Positions 1-8,814 of a DNA stretch of 64,000 nucleotides are shown here, in pieces. The stretch covers positions 496,001-560,000 of the forward strand of contig OY762261.2 in assembly GCA_963665405.2 (NCBI GenBank), in the 5' to 3' direction. The position numbers and the translations under genes are program-made. The notes under the pieces are model-generated. The model was not told where the DNA came from, did no database searches, and worked only from the letters and a program-made list of their open reading frames with translations. The DNA is from G963665405 sp963665405 (lineage in GTDB: Bacteria; Chloroflexota; Dehalococcoidia; Lucifugimonadales; G963665405). The first letter of the stretch is position 1, and each line of letters opens with the position of its first letter.

Positions 1-105
1 GACATCGTGGCCGCAGGCACCGCAGGGGTGAGGTACACGAAGCTGACGTGTCCGGACTGCCGGCAGCCTTTCGGCCGCCGCAGACGTCCTCGCCCGGCCC
101 GATGA
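1..105 (+). CDS. C-terminal end of an upstream gene (partial)
   Basis: An open frame enters from the left edge and stops at TGA 103-105. Its last residues include a CPDC pair and an arginine-rich tail. The stop overlaps the ATG at 102 of the next gene as ATGA, the arrangement expected of translationally coupled genes. In sarcosine oxidase operons a small zinc-binding delta subunit often precedes alpha, but too little is visible here to identify the product. Confidence 0.4.
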   Translation, partial: DIVAAGTAGVRYTKLTCPDCRQPFGRRRRPRPAR

Positions 106-3035
106 GCAGCCCGCGGCAGGACAAAAGGCTGGACCCCAGCCCGGCGCAGGTCGTCGACCGCAGCGCCCCCGTCGCCTTCGAGTTCGACGGCAAGCGGGTC
201 GAAGCCTACAGCGGCGACACGGTGGGCTCCGCACTGTACGCGTCAGGCGTCAGGGTGTTCAGCCGGAGTTTCAAGTACCACCGGCCGCGCGGGCTGTTGT
301 GCATGGCGGGGCGCTGCGCCAACTGCCTGGTATCCGTCGACGGAGTCCCCAACGTGAGGGCGTGCACGGAGCCGGTGAGGGCCGGTATGGTCGTCCGCCA
401 CCAGAACGCGTGGCCGTCCCTCGACACCGATTTCCTTTCAGTCCTCGACAAGTTGGACCGCCTGATGCCGGTCGGCTTCTACTACAAGGCTCTCCATCGT
501 CCCAAGATGCTCTGGCGAATCGCCGGACCGCTCATCCGGCGAGCGGCGGGGCTGGGCGTCATCGACACCAAGGCCCCCGCCGGCGCCCACTACGGGCACC
601 AGAGTCTGAGCACTGACGTTGCCGTCGTCGGCGGTGGCCCGGCAGGGCTCTCCGCCGCCCTCGAGGCGTCTCGCGCGGGAGCCCAGGTGACCCTCGTCGA
701 CGACCAACCCTCTCTCGGGGGACACCTCCGTTTCGATGTGCGTCGTTATGAAGGCCTACCCGGATTTCCGGCGGCCCCCGGCTTCGAGATCGGCGCCGAG
801 CTCGCCGAGGCCGTGATGGCCTCCGAGAGCATCGAGGTGATGCTGGGGGCATCGGCGTTCGGGCTCTACGAGGGCAATCTCCTGGGAGTCCTGACCCCAG
901 ACCGGCTGGTCAAGCTGAGGGCCTCGCAGATCGTGGTGGCCACGGGATCGTATGAAACGCCCGCGGTCTTCGAGAGCAACGATGTTCCAGGGGTCGTTCT
1001 GGGGTCCGGCGCGAGCCGGCTCATCCGCCTCTACGGGATCAAGCCCGGGTCGGTGGCGGTCGTGGCTACCGCCGGAGACGAAGGCTACCACCTGGCAGCG
1101 GATCTCCTGGACGCCGGGGTCCGAGTCGCCGCCGTCAGCGACGCAAGACCGGAGTTTCCCCACGGGCTCGCGGCCGCCGAGTCTCTGCGGTCTCGTGGAA
1201 TCCTGATCCTCTCGTCCCACGCCGTAAGGCGGGCCGAGGGAACCTCGGCCGTCGAGGCGGCGATCCTGTCGCACATATCGTCCGGCGCGCCCACGGGCGA
1301 GGAGCGCCGCGTCGAGTGCGACCTCATATGCGTCTCCGGTGAAGTGCACCCGGCCTCCGCTCTGCTGCAGCAGGGAGGCGCAAAGCTCCGGCATGACGCT
1401 GGTCTCGGCGAGAATGTCCCTTCGGCGCTACCCGCTGGGCTCCACGCAGTGGGGGACGTGACCGGACTCCACGATCTCGCGGCCTCTCTCCTCCAGGGCA
1501 GAATCGCGGGTGCGGAGGCCGCAGCCGCGTGTGGCAGCGCCCCGGCCAGCCCATCGGACCTGGAGGCCCATCGCCGGGACCTTTCGGAGATAGAGGCGCG
1601 ATACCCGGAGAAAGACAGAGCCGCCGACGTGGGTGCTGCCGGATCGACGGGGAAAAAGAGGTTCGTGTGCCTCTGCGAGGACGTCACGGCCAACGACGTC
1701 GCCGACGCCGTCGGTGAGGGGTTCAGGGACATCCAGACCCTGAAGCGGTACAGCACGGTCACGATGGGACCGTGCCAGGGCAAGATGTGCCTCCCCGCCG
1801 TCGTGGGTATCTGCGCCCGTGAAACGGGCCGCACCGCCGGCGAGATCGGCAGCACGACCCTGCGGCCACCGGTGCAGCCGGTGCCGCTCGGTGCTCTGGC
1901 AGGGCCGTCGCACATGCCCATCAAGCGGACCCCCATCGATCGCAAGCACGTGGAGCTCGGCGCGCAGATGGTCGATGTCGGCCTCTGGCAGCGACCGTAT
2001 AGCTACACCACGCCGCAGGAGGAGAGCCTGGCGGTCAGGAACCGCGTGGGGATCATCGACGTGAGCACGCTGGGAAAGCTAGACGTGCGGGGCCGCGACG
2101 CGGGCGCCCTGCTCGACAAGGTGTACACGCACCGTTTCTCCGATCTCAGAGTCGGCCGCATCCGGTACGGTGTCCTGTGCAGCGACACGGGCGCGATCAT
2201 CGACGACGGCACGGTCGCGAGGCTCGGCGACGAACACTACTTCGTCACGACCACCACCGGCAACGTCGAGCTCATCGAAGAGTGGTTCAAGTGGTGGATG
2301 GCCGGCACCGAGATGTGCGCCCACGTCACCAACGTGACGTCCGCGTACGCTGCCATCAACGTTGCGGGTCCCAGGTCCAGAGAGACTCTGATGAAGCTGA
2401 CCGACATCGACCTGGACCCTGCCGCCTTCCGGTACATGAGGGCTGCGAGAGGAGAGGTCGCAGGAGTGCCGTCGCTTCTTCTCCGCATAGGCTTCGTCGG
2501 CGAGACCGGCTGGGAGGTCCACTTCCCCGCGGAGTACGGCGAGTACATGTGGGACGCCCTGATGCACGCGGGAAGCGAGTTCGGCATCGCCCCCTTCGGT
2601 CTGGAGGCTCAGCGGATTCTGAGGCTCGAGAAGAAACACGTGATTGTAAGTCAGGACACCGACTCGATGAGCAACCCCCTCGAGAGCGACATGAGCTGGG
2701 TCGTCCGCTTCGACAAGGAGGACTTCATCGGCAAGGCGGGGCTGCTGGCGGCTCAGGAATGGGGAGGACGCATCAAGCTGGTCGGATTCGTCATGACCGA
2801 TAGTCTGGTGCCTGACGATGGCGCCCCGATCGTGGACGGTGGGGCCCCGGTCGGCCACGTGACCAGCTCGCGCCTAAGTCCGACCACCGGAAAAGGGTTC
2901 GGGCTCGCATGGGTTCCCACCGAGCTGGCGGAGGATGGCCGCACGATCGCGATCCGAGTCGCGGGTAAGGACGTCGCCGCCCAGCTCAGCCTGGAGCCGA
3001 TATACGACCCCGAAGGAAAGCGGCTGAGGGAGTGA
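102..3035 (+). CDS. Sarcosine oxidase alpha-like protein: 2Fe-2S / FAD-NAD / BFD-like / GcvT fusion
   Basis: A 977-residue protein with sarcosine oxidase alpha architecture; it would demethylate a methylated amine and pass the C1 unit to tetrahydrofolate. A ferredoxin-like segment carries Cys67, Cys72, Cys75 and Cys88. A Rossmann motif (GGGPAG) lies near residue 177. A BFD-like segment has Cys523, Cys525, Cys558 and Cys563. A GcvT-type folate domain covers about residues 606-970. Classical heterotetrameric alpha subunits usually lack these cysteines, so this is a Fe-S variant that may pass electrons to a carrier rather than to oxygen (inference). The ATG at 102 is preferred over the in-frame GTG at 48 because it overlaps the preceding stop. 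Gamma- and beta-like genes follow directly. Confidence 0.85.
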   Translation: MSSPRQDKRLDPSPAQVVDRSAPVAFEFDGKRVEAYSGDTVGSALYASGVRVFSRSFKYHRPRGLLCMAGRCANCLVSVDGVPNVRACTEPVRAGMVVRHQNAWPSLDTDFLSVLDKLDRLMPVGFYYKALHRPKMLWRIAGPLIRRAAGLGVIDTKAPAGAHYGHQSLSTDVAVVGGGPAGLSAALEASRAGAQVTLVDDQPSLGGHLRFDVRRYEGLPGFPAAPGFEIGAELAEAVMASESIEVMLGASAFGLYEGNLLGVLTPDRLVKLRASQIVVATGSYETPAVFESNDVPGVVLGSGASRLIRLYGIKPGSVAVVATAGDEGYHLAADLLDAGVRVAAVSDARPEFPHGLAAAESLRSRGILILSSHAVRRAEGTSAVEAAILSHISSGAPTGEERRVECDLICVSGEVHPASALLQQGGAKLRHDAGLGENVPSALPAGLHAVGDVTGLHDLAASLLQGRIAGAEAAAACGSAPASPSDLEAHRRDLSEIEARYPEKDRAADVGAAGSTGKKRFVCLCEDVTANDVADAVGEGFRDIQTLKRYSTVTMGPCQGKMCLPAVVGICARETGRTAGEIGSTTLRPPVQPVPLGALAGPSHMPIKRTPIDRKHVELGAQMVDVGLWQRPYSYTTPQEESLAVRNRVGIIDVSTLGKLDVRGRDAGALLDKVYTHRFSDLRVGRIRYGVLCSDTGAIIDDGTVARLGDEHYFVTTTTGNVELIEEWFKWWMAGTEMCAHVTNVTSAYAAINVAGPRSRETLMKLTDIDLDPAAFRYMRAARGEVAGVPSLLLRIGFVGETGWEVHFPAEYGEYMWDALMHAGSEFGIAPFGLEAQRILRLEKKHVIVSQDTDSMSNPLESDMSWVVRFDKEDFIGKAGLLAAQEWGGRIKLVGFVMTDSLVPDDGAPIVDGGAPVGHVTSSRLSPTTGKGFGLAWVPTELAEDGRTIAIRVAGKDVAAQLSLEPIYDPEGKRLRE

Positions 3036-3045
3036 GGCGTCGCCG

Positions 3046-3750
3046 TTGATTGACCACAAGCGGGTCGGACTCTCCGCGATGCATCACGTGCACGTGGACC
3101 TTGGCGCCCTGATGGTGGAGGTCTCAGGCTGGATGCTTCCCGCGCGCTATACGTCGGCCGAGTCCGAGCTGGACCGGATCAGGCGGGCCGCCGGCATCGC
3201 GGACATCAGCCCGGCCGCCAAGCTGAGTCTGCAGGGACGCGATCTCGGCTCGCTGCTGGGAGACCGCCTTCATCCGCCGGTTGGGACTGTTGGCCGGTTC
3301 GAGGCGAGGGGCGCCGATGGCCTCTCCGACGGTCTTATGGCCAGGCTGGCCAGCGACGAGGCTCTGGTCCTCGGCGGCGCCGGGCAGGCTGGTCGAATCG
3401 AGCAGGTCCTGCGGAGCGATCCCGGTCGGTGCGCCCACGTCGTGGACGTCACGTCGGCGATGGCCGGGGTCAGGCTGGCCGGTCCCGCGGCGCTCGACGT
3501 CGTTCGGAGCGTGACCGATCTCGACCTGAGGCCTTCAGTCTTCCCGAACATGACGTGCGCGCAGACCAAGGTCGCCGAGGTCTACGGGATGGTTTTGAGG
3601 GTCGATGCCGGCGACCTCCCGGCCTACGAGCTCTTTTTCGGACGCGAGTTCGGCGAGTACATGTGGCACGCGCTGACCGAGGCCGGCGAGCCCGTCGGCC
3701 TGACCCCGTTCGGGACCGAGGCCGGGGCCCTGCTGGAGCGAGGAAGCTAG
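3046..3750 (+). CDS. Sarcosine oxidase gamma-like (GcvT-fold) subunit
   Basis: A 234-residue protein that resembles the folate-binding GcvT fold, with elements such as GEYMWHAL and LTPFGTEA also seen in the GcvT part of the preceding gene. Its size and place between alpha-like and beta-like genes fit SoxG, which holds the heterotetramer together. The TTG start at 3046 has a GGGAGTGAGG ribosome site 9-10 bases upstream; ATG 3079 is the alternative. It lies 10 bp after alpha and 3 bp before beta, so it is part of the same operon. It could instead be an independent GcvT paralog. Confidence 0.65.
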   Translation: MIDHKRVGLSAMHHVHVDLGALMVEVSGWMLPARYTSAESELDRIRRAAGIADISPAAKLSLQGRDLGSLLGDRLHPPVGTVGRFEARGADGLSDGLMARLASDEALVLGGAGQAGRIEQVLRSDPGRCAHVVDVTSAMAGVRLAGPAALDVVRSVTDLDLRPSVFPNMTCAQTKVAEVYGMVLRVDAGDLPAYELFFGREFGEYMWHALTEAGEPVGLTPFGTEAGALLERGS

Positions 3751-3753
3751 CCG

Positions 3754-4971
3754 ATGTTCCAACTGTTCCGCAAGGAGCGGATGTGGGAGACCCCGCCGCT
3801 CAAAGACGAGTACGACGTGGTCATCATCGGCGGGGGGGTTCACGGCCTGTCGACCGCCTACTACCTGGGCAAGCTCGGTGTCACCAACGTTGCGGTCCTG
3901 GACAAGGGCTACCTCGGAGGAGGAGCGAGCGCCCGGACCACCGCCATCATCCGCGCAAACTATCTGACGCCGGAGGGGATTCCGTTCTTTCGGGAGAGCC
4001 TCAAGCTCTACGAGAAGCTGGCCCAGGAGCTTAACTTCAACCTTCTGTTCACGCAGATGGGCCGGCTGGACCTGGGGCACACGGACTCTGCGGTCTTCGG
4101 CCTGAGGCGGCGAGCCGAGTTCAACCAGATGCTCGGGGTGGACAGCAGGATGGTTGGGCCTGCCGAGATCAAGCAACTGGTGCCCGTGCTCGACCTGCGC
4201 GAAGGGAAGCCCCTACCGATCCTCGCCGCCCTCTACCATCCTCCGGCCGGCGTCGTCCGGCACGACGCCGTCGTTTGGGGGTACGGCCGAGGCGCCGACA
4301 GGCTCGGCGTCGAGCTTCATCCTTTCACCGAGGTGACGGGAATCGGCCGCGAGAACGGCAGAGTCACCGGCGTGGAGACGCCCGGGGGCTTCGTCAAGGC
4401 CGGGACGGTCCTCTGCGCGACGGCGGGGTGGAGCTCGACGATCGCTGCCATGGTCGGGGTCGAGCTTCCGATCGTGACCCATCCGCTGCAGGCGATGGTC
4501 ACCGAGCCGCTCAAGCCGCTTCTGCACCGAACGATCTCTTCGGCCAACCTCCACGCGTATGCCTACCAGACCGACCGGGGCGAGGTGGTGATCGGCGGTG
4601 GAGTCGACCATTATCCCACGTACAGCCATCGGTCGACGCTGCGGACGATGGAGGAGCTGGCGGCTCACGTGCTGGAGATGCTGCCGTTCCTGAGGGGAGC
4701 GAAGGTGCTTCGCCAGTGGACCGGCCTGTGCGACATGTCTCCCGACTACGCGCCGATCATGGGCGCGGTAGACGGTGTGGGAGGCTTTCTAGTCACCTGC
4801 GGCTGGGGGTCGTGGGGCTTCAAGGCCGCGCCGATCGCCGGGAAATCGATGGCAGAGATGATAGCGACCGGGGAGACTCCCGACATCATCAAGGCGTTCG
4901 CCCCGTCGAGGTTCAGGACCGGCCGGCTTGTCAACGAGCGGGCCGCCGCGCCCGCCGCAGCGATCCACTAG
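3754..4971 (+). CDS. FAD-dependent oxidoreductase, sarcosine oxidase beta-like
   Basis: A 405-residue DAO-family flavoprotein. The dinucleotide-binding motif VVIIGGGVHG begins near residue 22, and the C-terminal segment has the GWGSWGFKAAP region typical of SoxB. In the characterised enzyme this subunit holds the flavins that oxidise sarcosine to glycine with transfer of the methyl carbon to folate. It has a GAGGAAG ribosome site 7 bases before ATG. It is the last gene of the operon, since a separate promoter follows at 5065. Sarcosine is inferred from the subunit set; dimethylglycine or another secondary amine is possible. Confidence 0.8.
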   Translation: MFQLFRKERMWETPPLKDEYDVVIIGGGVHGLSTAYYLGKLGVTNVAVLDKGYLGGGASARTTAIIRANYLTPEGIPFFRESLKLYEKLAQELNFNLLFTQMGRLDLGHTDSAVFGLRRRAEFNQMLGVDSRMVGPAEIKQLVPVLDLREGKPLPILAALYHPPAGVVRHDAVVWGYGRGADRLGVELHPFTEVTGIGRENGRVTGVETPGGFVKAGTVLCATAGWSSTIAAMVGVELPIVTHPLQAMVTEPLKPLLHRTISSANLHAYAYQTDRGEVVIGGGVDHYPTYSHRSTLRTMEELAAHVLEMLPFLRGAKVLRQWTGLCDMSPDYAPIMGAVDGVGGFLVTCGWGSWGFKAAPIAGKSMAEMIATGETPDIIKAFAPSRFRTGRLVNERAAAPAAAIH

Positions 4972-5064
4972 CGCGGGCAGCGCTTCCGTCCAGCAGACTC
5001 CGCGACCTTTCAGGTTCGGTCCCGGACGCAGAGGCGCCGTTACGGCTGGGGGGGCGCGCCTCGT

Positions 5065-5092
5065 TTGACAGTAAGACGGATGAGTCTATAAT
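5065..5092 (+). promoter_or_regulatory. Sigma-70 type promoter for the monooxygenase-amidohydrolase pair
   Basis: TTGACA (5065-5070) and TATAAT (5087-5092) both match consensus and are separated by 16 bp. Transcription would start near 5099, about 45 nt before the proposed start codon at 5144. Confidence 0.8.
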
Positions 5093-5143
5093 CGGCCTGA
5101 CACTGGCCACCCCTTGAACGAGCAGGAGGACACCGAGAAGATC

Positions 5144-6226
5144 ATGGAAGTAGGCTACTTCGCAATGCCGCTGCACCCGCCCGGGTCGAATTTCACCGAG
5201 ACGATCCATAACGACCTGGCCCAGGTGGTCAAGCTCGAGGAGCTGGGCTACCGCGAGGCGTGGATCGGCGAGCACTTCACGATGGAGTGGGAGAACATCC
5301 CGTCGCCAGACCTGTTCATCGCCAGCGCGCTGGCGATGACGAGCAAGATCATCCTGGGGACCGGCGTCACATGCCTGCCAAACCACAATCCGTTCCTCCT
5401 GGCCCACCGAATCGCCCAGCTAGACCATCAGGCGCGTGGCCGGTTCTACTGGGGCATAGGCCCGGGCGCCTCGCCGCAGGACTTCGAGGTCTTCGGGGTC
5501 GACGCGGAGAACAACGAGCACCGCCAGCTGACGCGGGACACACTGGACATGGTCCTGAGGATCTGGGACGGGCTCCCGCCGGGCGTCTACGAGAACAAGT
5601 TTTGGCGCTTCACGATGCCCGAGCCCGACAGCGAAGTCGGGTTCGCCGTCCACATGAAGCCGTACCAGAAGCCGCATCCGCCGATCGGAGTCGCCGGCCT
5701 CTCGCCCAAGTCCGATACGCTCGTGCTAGCCGGTGAGCGCGGGTGGATACCAATGAGCATCAATCACGTCCCGGCCGTAACGCTGAGAACTCACTGGGAC
5801 GCGGTGGAGATGGGGGCGCGCAAGTCCGGACTAACGCCCGACCGCTCTACCTGGCGCATCGCCCGCGACGTCTACATCGGCGAGACGACGGAGGAGGCCC
5901 GTCACGAGGCCCTGAACGGCGTTCTCGCGAGAGACTTCTACGGCTATCTGCATCCGGTACTCAGCAAGTTCAACTTCTTCGGCCTGTTCAAGTCGGACCC
6001 CGACATGCCCGACTCGGACGTGACGCTGGAGTACATCGTCGACAACATCTGGCTGGTGGGGAGCGTGGACGACGTCACGGCAAAGCTGCGCAAGCTGTAC
6101 GAGGACGTCGGCGGCTTCGGGATCCTTCTTGCGATGGGCCACGAGTGGCAGCCGAAGGACAAGTGGGTCCGCTCCATGACGCTCCTCGCGGACGAGGTGA
6201 TGCCCAGGCTGGCGGATCTCAAGTAG
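5144..6226 (+). CDS. LLM-class flavin-dependent monooxygenase
   Basis: A 360-residue bacterial luciferase-like (TIM-barrel) monooxygenase that would use reduced flavin and O2 to oxidise an organic substrate. The N-terminal MEVGYFAMPLHPPGSN strand, the WIGEHF segment and the GTGVTCLPNHNPF region are typical of limonene/alkanal monooxygenase-like members. ATG 5144 is preferred over TTG 5114 because family alignments begin at this strand; AGGAGG at 5124-5129 precedes it at a somewhat long 14 nt. An amidohydrolase follows 11 bp downstream, so a two-step oxidation and hydrolysis route is plausible. The substrate is unknown. Confidence 0.85.
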   Translation: MEVGYFAMPLHPPGSNFTETIHNDLAQVVKLEELGYREAWIGEHFTMEWENIPSPDLFIASALAMTSKIILGTGVTCLPNHNPFLLAHRIAQLDHQARGRFYWGIGPGASPQDFEVFGVDAENNEHRQLTRDTLDMVLRIWDGLPPGVYENKFWRFTMPEPDSEVGFAVHMKPYQKPHPPIGVAGLSPKSDTLVLAGERGWIPMSINHVPAVTLRTHWDAVEMGARKSGLTPDRSTWRIARDVYIGETTEEARHEALNGVLARDFYGYLHPVLSKFNFFGLFKSDPDMPDSDVTLEYIVDNIWLVGSVDDVTAKLRKLYEDVGGFGILLAMGHEWQPKDKWVRSMTLLADEVMPRLADLK

Positions 6227-6237
6227 GGCAAGCGACC

Positions 6238-7089
6238 ATGGGATGGATCGACGCACACTCGCACGTCTGGACTCCCGATACGGAGAGGTATCCTCATTCG
6301 ACGCCGTACCAGGGGCCCGCGGGCACCGAGCACATCTCGATGGAGCCCGAGGACTTCTCGCCGGAGATTCTGCTGTCTCACGCCGAGCCGTCCGGCGTCG
6401 ATCGGGTCGTGCTCATCCAGATGACGGCCTATGGCGCCGACAACAGCTATATCGCCGATTGCATCGCGGCCCGGCGCAACTCCTTCCGCGGGGTCGGGTA
6501 CGTCGACCCGGAAGGCGAGGGGCTTGCCGACAAGATGGAGACGCTGCTCGGGCAGGGAATAACGGGGTTCAGAGTGTCCGCGACGGCCGGAGCTGAGGAC
6601 CGGTGGCTGCAGACCCCAGGATTCGACACGATGTTCGAGGTGGCGGCCAAGACCGGCCAGGCGATCTGTCCCCTGCTGAATCCCGACGGGCTGGCCGAGG
6701 TGGGCCGAATGTCGGGGCGGCATCCCGAGACGAAGGTGGTGATCGACCACATGGCTCGAATCGGCTGCGACGGGGAGATACGAGACGGCGACGTGGACGC
6801 CCTTTGCGCGCTGGCAGAGCACCCCAGCGTCGGCGTGAAGGTGTCGGCGTTCTATGCCCTGGGCAAGGGCGAGCCGCCCCACGACGATCTGATCCCGATG
6901 ATCAGGAGGCTTCGCGATTCCTTTGGGGCCGACCGGCTGATGTGGGCCAGCGACTGCCCGTACCAGGTGGCGAACGAGACCTACGAGGACTCGATCTCCC
7001 TGGTACGCGATCGCTTGGACTTCCTGTCCGACAGGGAACGCGACGCAATCCTGGAAGCCACCGCCGAGCGGGTCTTCTTCTACCGGTAG
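6238..7089 (+). CDS. Amidohydrolase-2 family metal-dependent hydrolase
   Basis: A 283-residue TIM-barrel hydrolase. It opens with the metal-binding DAHSHVW motif (HxH), has a VIDHMAR segment in mid-protein and a WASDCPY aspartate near the C-terminus, as in 2-pyrone-4,6-dicarboxylate lactonase-like and decarboxylase-like relatives. The ATG at 6238 follows the monooxygenase by 11 bp, so the two are probably cotranscribed. It is likely cytoplasmic because no signal peptide is seen. The reaction could be hydrolysis or decarboxylation of the monooxygenase product; the sequence does not settle this. Confidence 0.8.
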   Translation: MGWIDAHSHVWTPDTERYPHSTPYQGPAGTEHISMEPEDFSPEILLSHAEPSGVDRVVLIQMTAYGADNSYIADCIAARRNSFRGVGYVDPEGEGLADKMETLLGQGITGFRVSATAGAEDRWLQTPGFDTMFEVAAKTGQAICPLLNPDGLAEVGRMSGRHPETKVVIDHMARIGCDGEIRDGDVDALCALAEHPSVGVKVSAFYALGKGEPPHDDLIPMIRRLRDSFGADRLMWASDCPYQVANETYEDSISLVRDRLDFLSDRERDAILEATAERVFFYR

Positions 7090-7137
7090 GCGGCTAGGAG
7101 CCGCTTCCGAGAGAAGAGGACGGGGAGTGCAGGGAGT

Positions 7138-7279
7138 CCAGCGGTATGATGGGGTGTGTAGAGGGGCGAAGCCCCTTTGCCGGGAGTCTGAGGGTGTCCC
7201 TCAGATATGATTCCCTCCCCCCTTCCTGGCCAGGAAGGGGGCCAGGGGGATGGTCGAAGGGTTTCTCAGCACCCTGCTA
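7138..7279. repeat. Intergenic hairpin repeat, copy a
   Basis: A member of the dispersed repeat family of this window. It holds a GGGGC-GAA-GCCCC hairpin (7163-7175), the core CTGAGGG-TGT-CCCTCAG hairpin (7188-7204) and a 24-nt palindrome centred on CTGGCCAG (7218-7241). The right end is CCTGCTA (7273-7279), whose complement supplies the TAG stop of the kinase-like gene on the minus strand. Confidence 0.85.
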
Positions 7280-8398
7280 GGCCGAGACCTTGTAGACGGC
7301 CTCTCGCTTGAATCCGGTGATGATCCGGATGTAGCCGGTGAGCATCGCGTCCATCTCAGGGTCGCCGGTGTCGACCAGCAGCGGCGCGCCGGAGAAGGAC
7401 GCCAGCTTTTCCGGCGTGGCGATCACGACTATCCCCTCGCGCCCCACCTTCTTGATGACTGCCGGGCTGATCTGCTGGTTGCCTCTGCCGAATACGTGGC
7501 CCTGCCCGCCGATCGGCGTCACGACTATCCTGGCGACTCGACCCTCGATGGCCTCGAGGATCTGAGCCTCGGTCACGTCGGCGGCGATCAGCTTGCCCTC
7601 CAGGACGAGGTCCACGCCGAGGAGGGTCTTCTCAACGCCGAGGTGCGCGGCGACGGCCCTGGTCGTCGTGCCAGGACCCAGCACGTACAGGTGGTCGGTC
7701 TGCATTCTATCGGCCATCTCGAAGACGATGTCATCAAGGGAGGCCTCGTCCCCGCCGGACCGCCCGGCCTTGACCCCTTGGACCAGGGTGCTCTCGTAGG
7801 GCACCTTCATGAAGCCGTACAGCTTCGCCGAGACGGCGCCCCCCCTGAACGCGTCCTCGTCGATGTCCATGACCTCAGCGTCCCGCAGCGGGAGCGGCTG
7901 GCGCCCCAGGTGTCTGGCCACGAGGTCGGCGGCCGCCCTGGGCGTTGTGGCGTAGACAGCCGAGTGGATCTTGACTCCGGCGGGAACGCCGATCACCGGT
8001 AGCCTGTCGCCGATGGCCTCGCAGATGTTCCGGGCGGTGCCGTCTCCTCCGGCGAAGAGCAGCAGGTCGACGCCGGCGTCGACCATGCGGCGGGCGCTGT
8101 CTACCGTGTCGCCGGGCGTCGTGGGACCTCCGTGGGCCTTCCCAACCACGGTCGGCGTCATACCGGCCGCCCTGGCCTCGTCATCCCCCATCTCGCCGGG
8201 AGCGGCGAGCACGTCGATGTCGTTGTCGAGGGCCGAGGCGATCTGGCGCAGGGTCTCGACGGCCCTTCCCGGAGCCTCCGGCACCGCCCCGAGGCTTCGC
8301 GCCTGCTCGACGATCTCGGCGGTGTCGGTTCCCTTGAGACCCACCCGTCCGCCCATCCCGGCGATCGGGTTGACGATGACTCCGAGCCTCTTCTTCAT
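7277..8398 (-). CDS. COG3199-type ATP-NAD kinase-like protein
   Basis: A 373-residue protein of the predicted polyphosphate/ATP-NAD kinase family (AcoX-like). The N-terminal strand KKRLGVIVNPIAGMGG and the AGGDGTARNI segment, equivalent to the GGDGT motif of NAD kinases, are both present. Members are related to NAD and diacylglycerol kinases, and the true substrate is uncertain. ATG at 8398 is the natural start because it opens the first beta strand. The TAG stop is formed by the end of an intergenic repeat. It lies between the sarcosine and glycine genes without obvious operon linkage. Confidence 0.75.
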   Translation of the reverse strand: MKKRLGVIVNPIAGMGGRVGLKGTDTAEIVEQARSLGAVPEAPGRAVETLRQIASALDNDIDVLAAPGEMGDDEARAAGMTPTVVGKAHGGPTTPGDTVDSARRMVDAGVDLLLFAGGDGTARNICEAIGDRLPVIGVPAGVKIHSAVYATTPRAAADLVARHLGRQPLPLRDAEVMDIDEDAFRGGAVSAKLYGFMKVPYESTLVQGVKAGRSGGDEASLDDIVFEMADRMQTDHLYVLGPGTTTRAVAAHLGVEKTLLGVDLVLEGKLIAADVTEAQILEAIEGRVARIVVTPIGGQGHVFGRGNQQISPAVIKKVGREGIVVIATPEKLASFSGAPLLVDTGDPEMDAMLTGYIRIITGFKREAVYKVSA

Positions 8399-8445
8399 CG
8401 GGGTTTCTTCAGAGGCAATTCTGGCGCTCCTGCGCTAACGTTCGG

Positions 8446-8720
8446 TCCAGTGCAGCCAATGTCATTCTGAGAGCCTGTGAGTAAGTCCCCGCCCTGTTGT
8501 CATTCTGAGCCGCGGCGAAGAATCTGGGGAGGCGGAGGGCCTCCCTGTCCATCACCGTTCGCACCCCGCCCCAAAATAAAGAGATGGATGATTTCTGAGG
8601 GAAATTCCCATCTCTCTCAGACTCCCGGCAGAGAGGCACAGCCCCTCTGCACTCCCCTTGTCGTTGTCGTTCCGAGCGAAGTGAGGACTCTGGGGAGAAG
8701 CCGGTACCCCGGCCCGACCG
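8446..8720. repeat. Degenerate intergenic repeat, copy b, in a 416-bp gene-free gap
   Basis: The gap 8399-8814 holds reverse-oriented repeat sequence: a TCATTCTGAG...GCCGCGGCGAAGAATCTGG block whose complement recurs at 37.6-37.9 kb, then a decayed core (CTGAGGGAAATTCCC...CTCTCAG) and AGACTCCCGGCA. No gene is supported here. Confidence 0.65.
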
Positions 8721-8814
8721 CCCAGCCCCAGACCCCCGCGAACGGGGACGAGCCCCTCCGGACCCCCGAATGCTTCTCAAAATGGCGAAGTCTTCGGCGG
8801 TCTGGCCCGGATCA

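Noticed and set aside
7250..8002. Plus-strand 250-codon frame opposite the COG3199 kinase
   Set aside because: No family resemblance; it is the shadow of a conserved gene.
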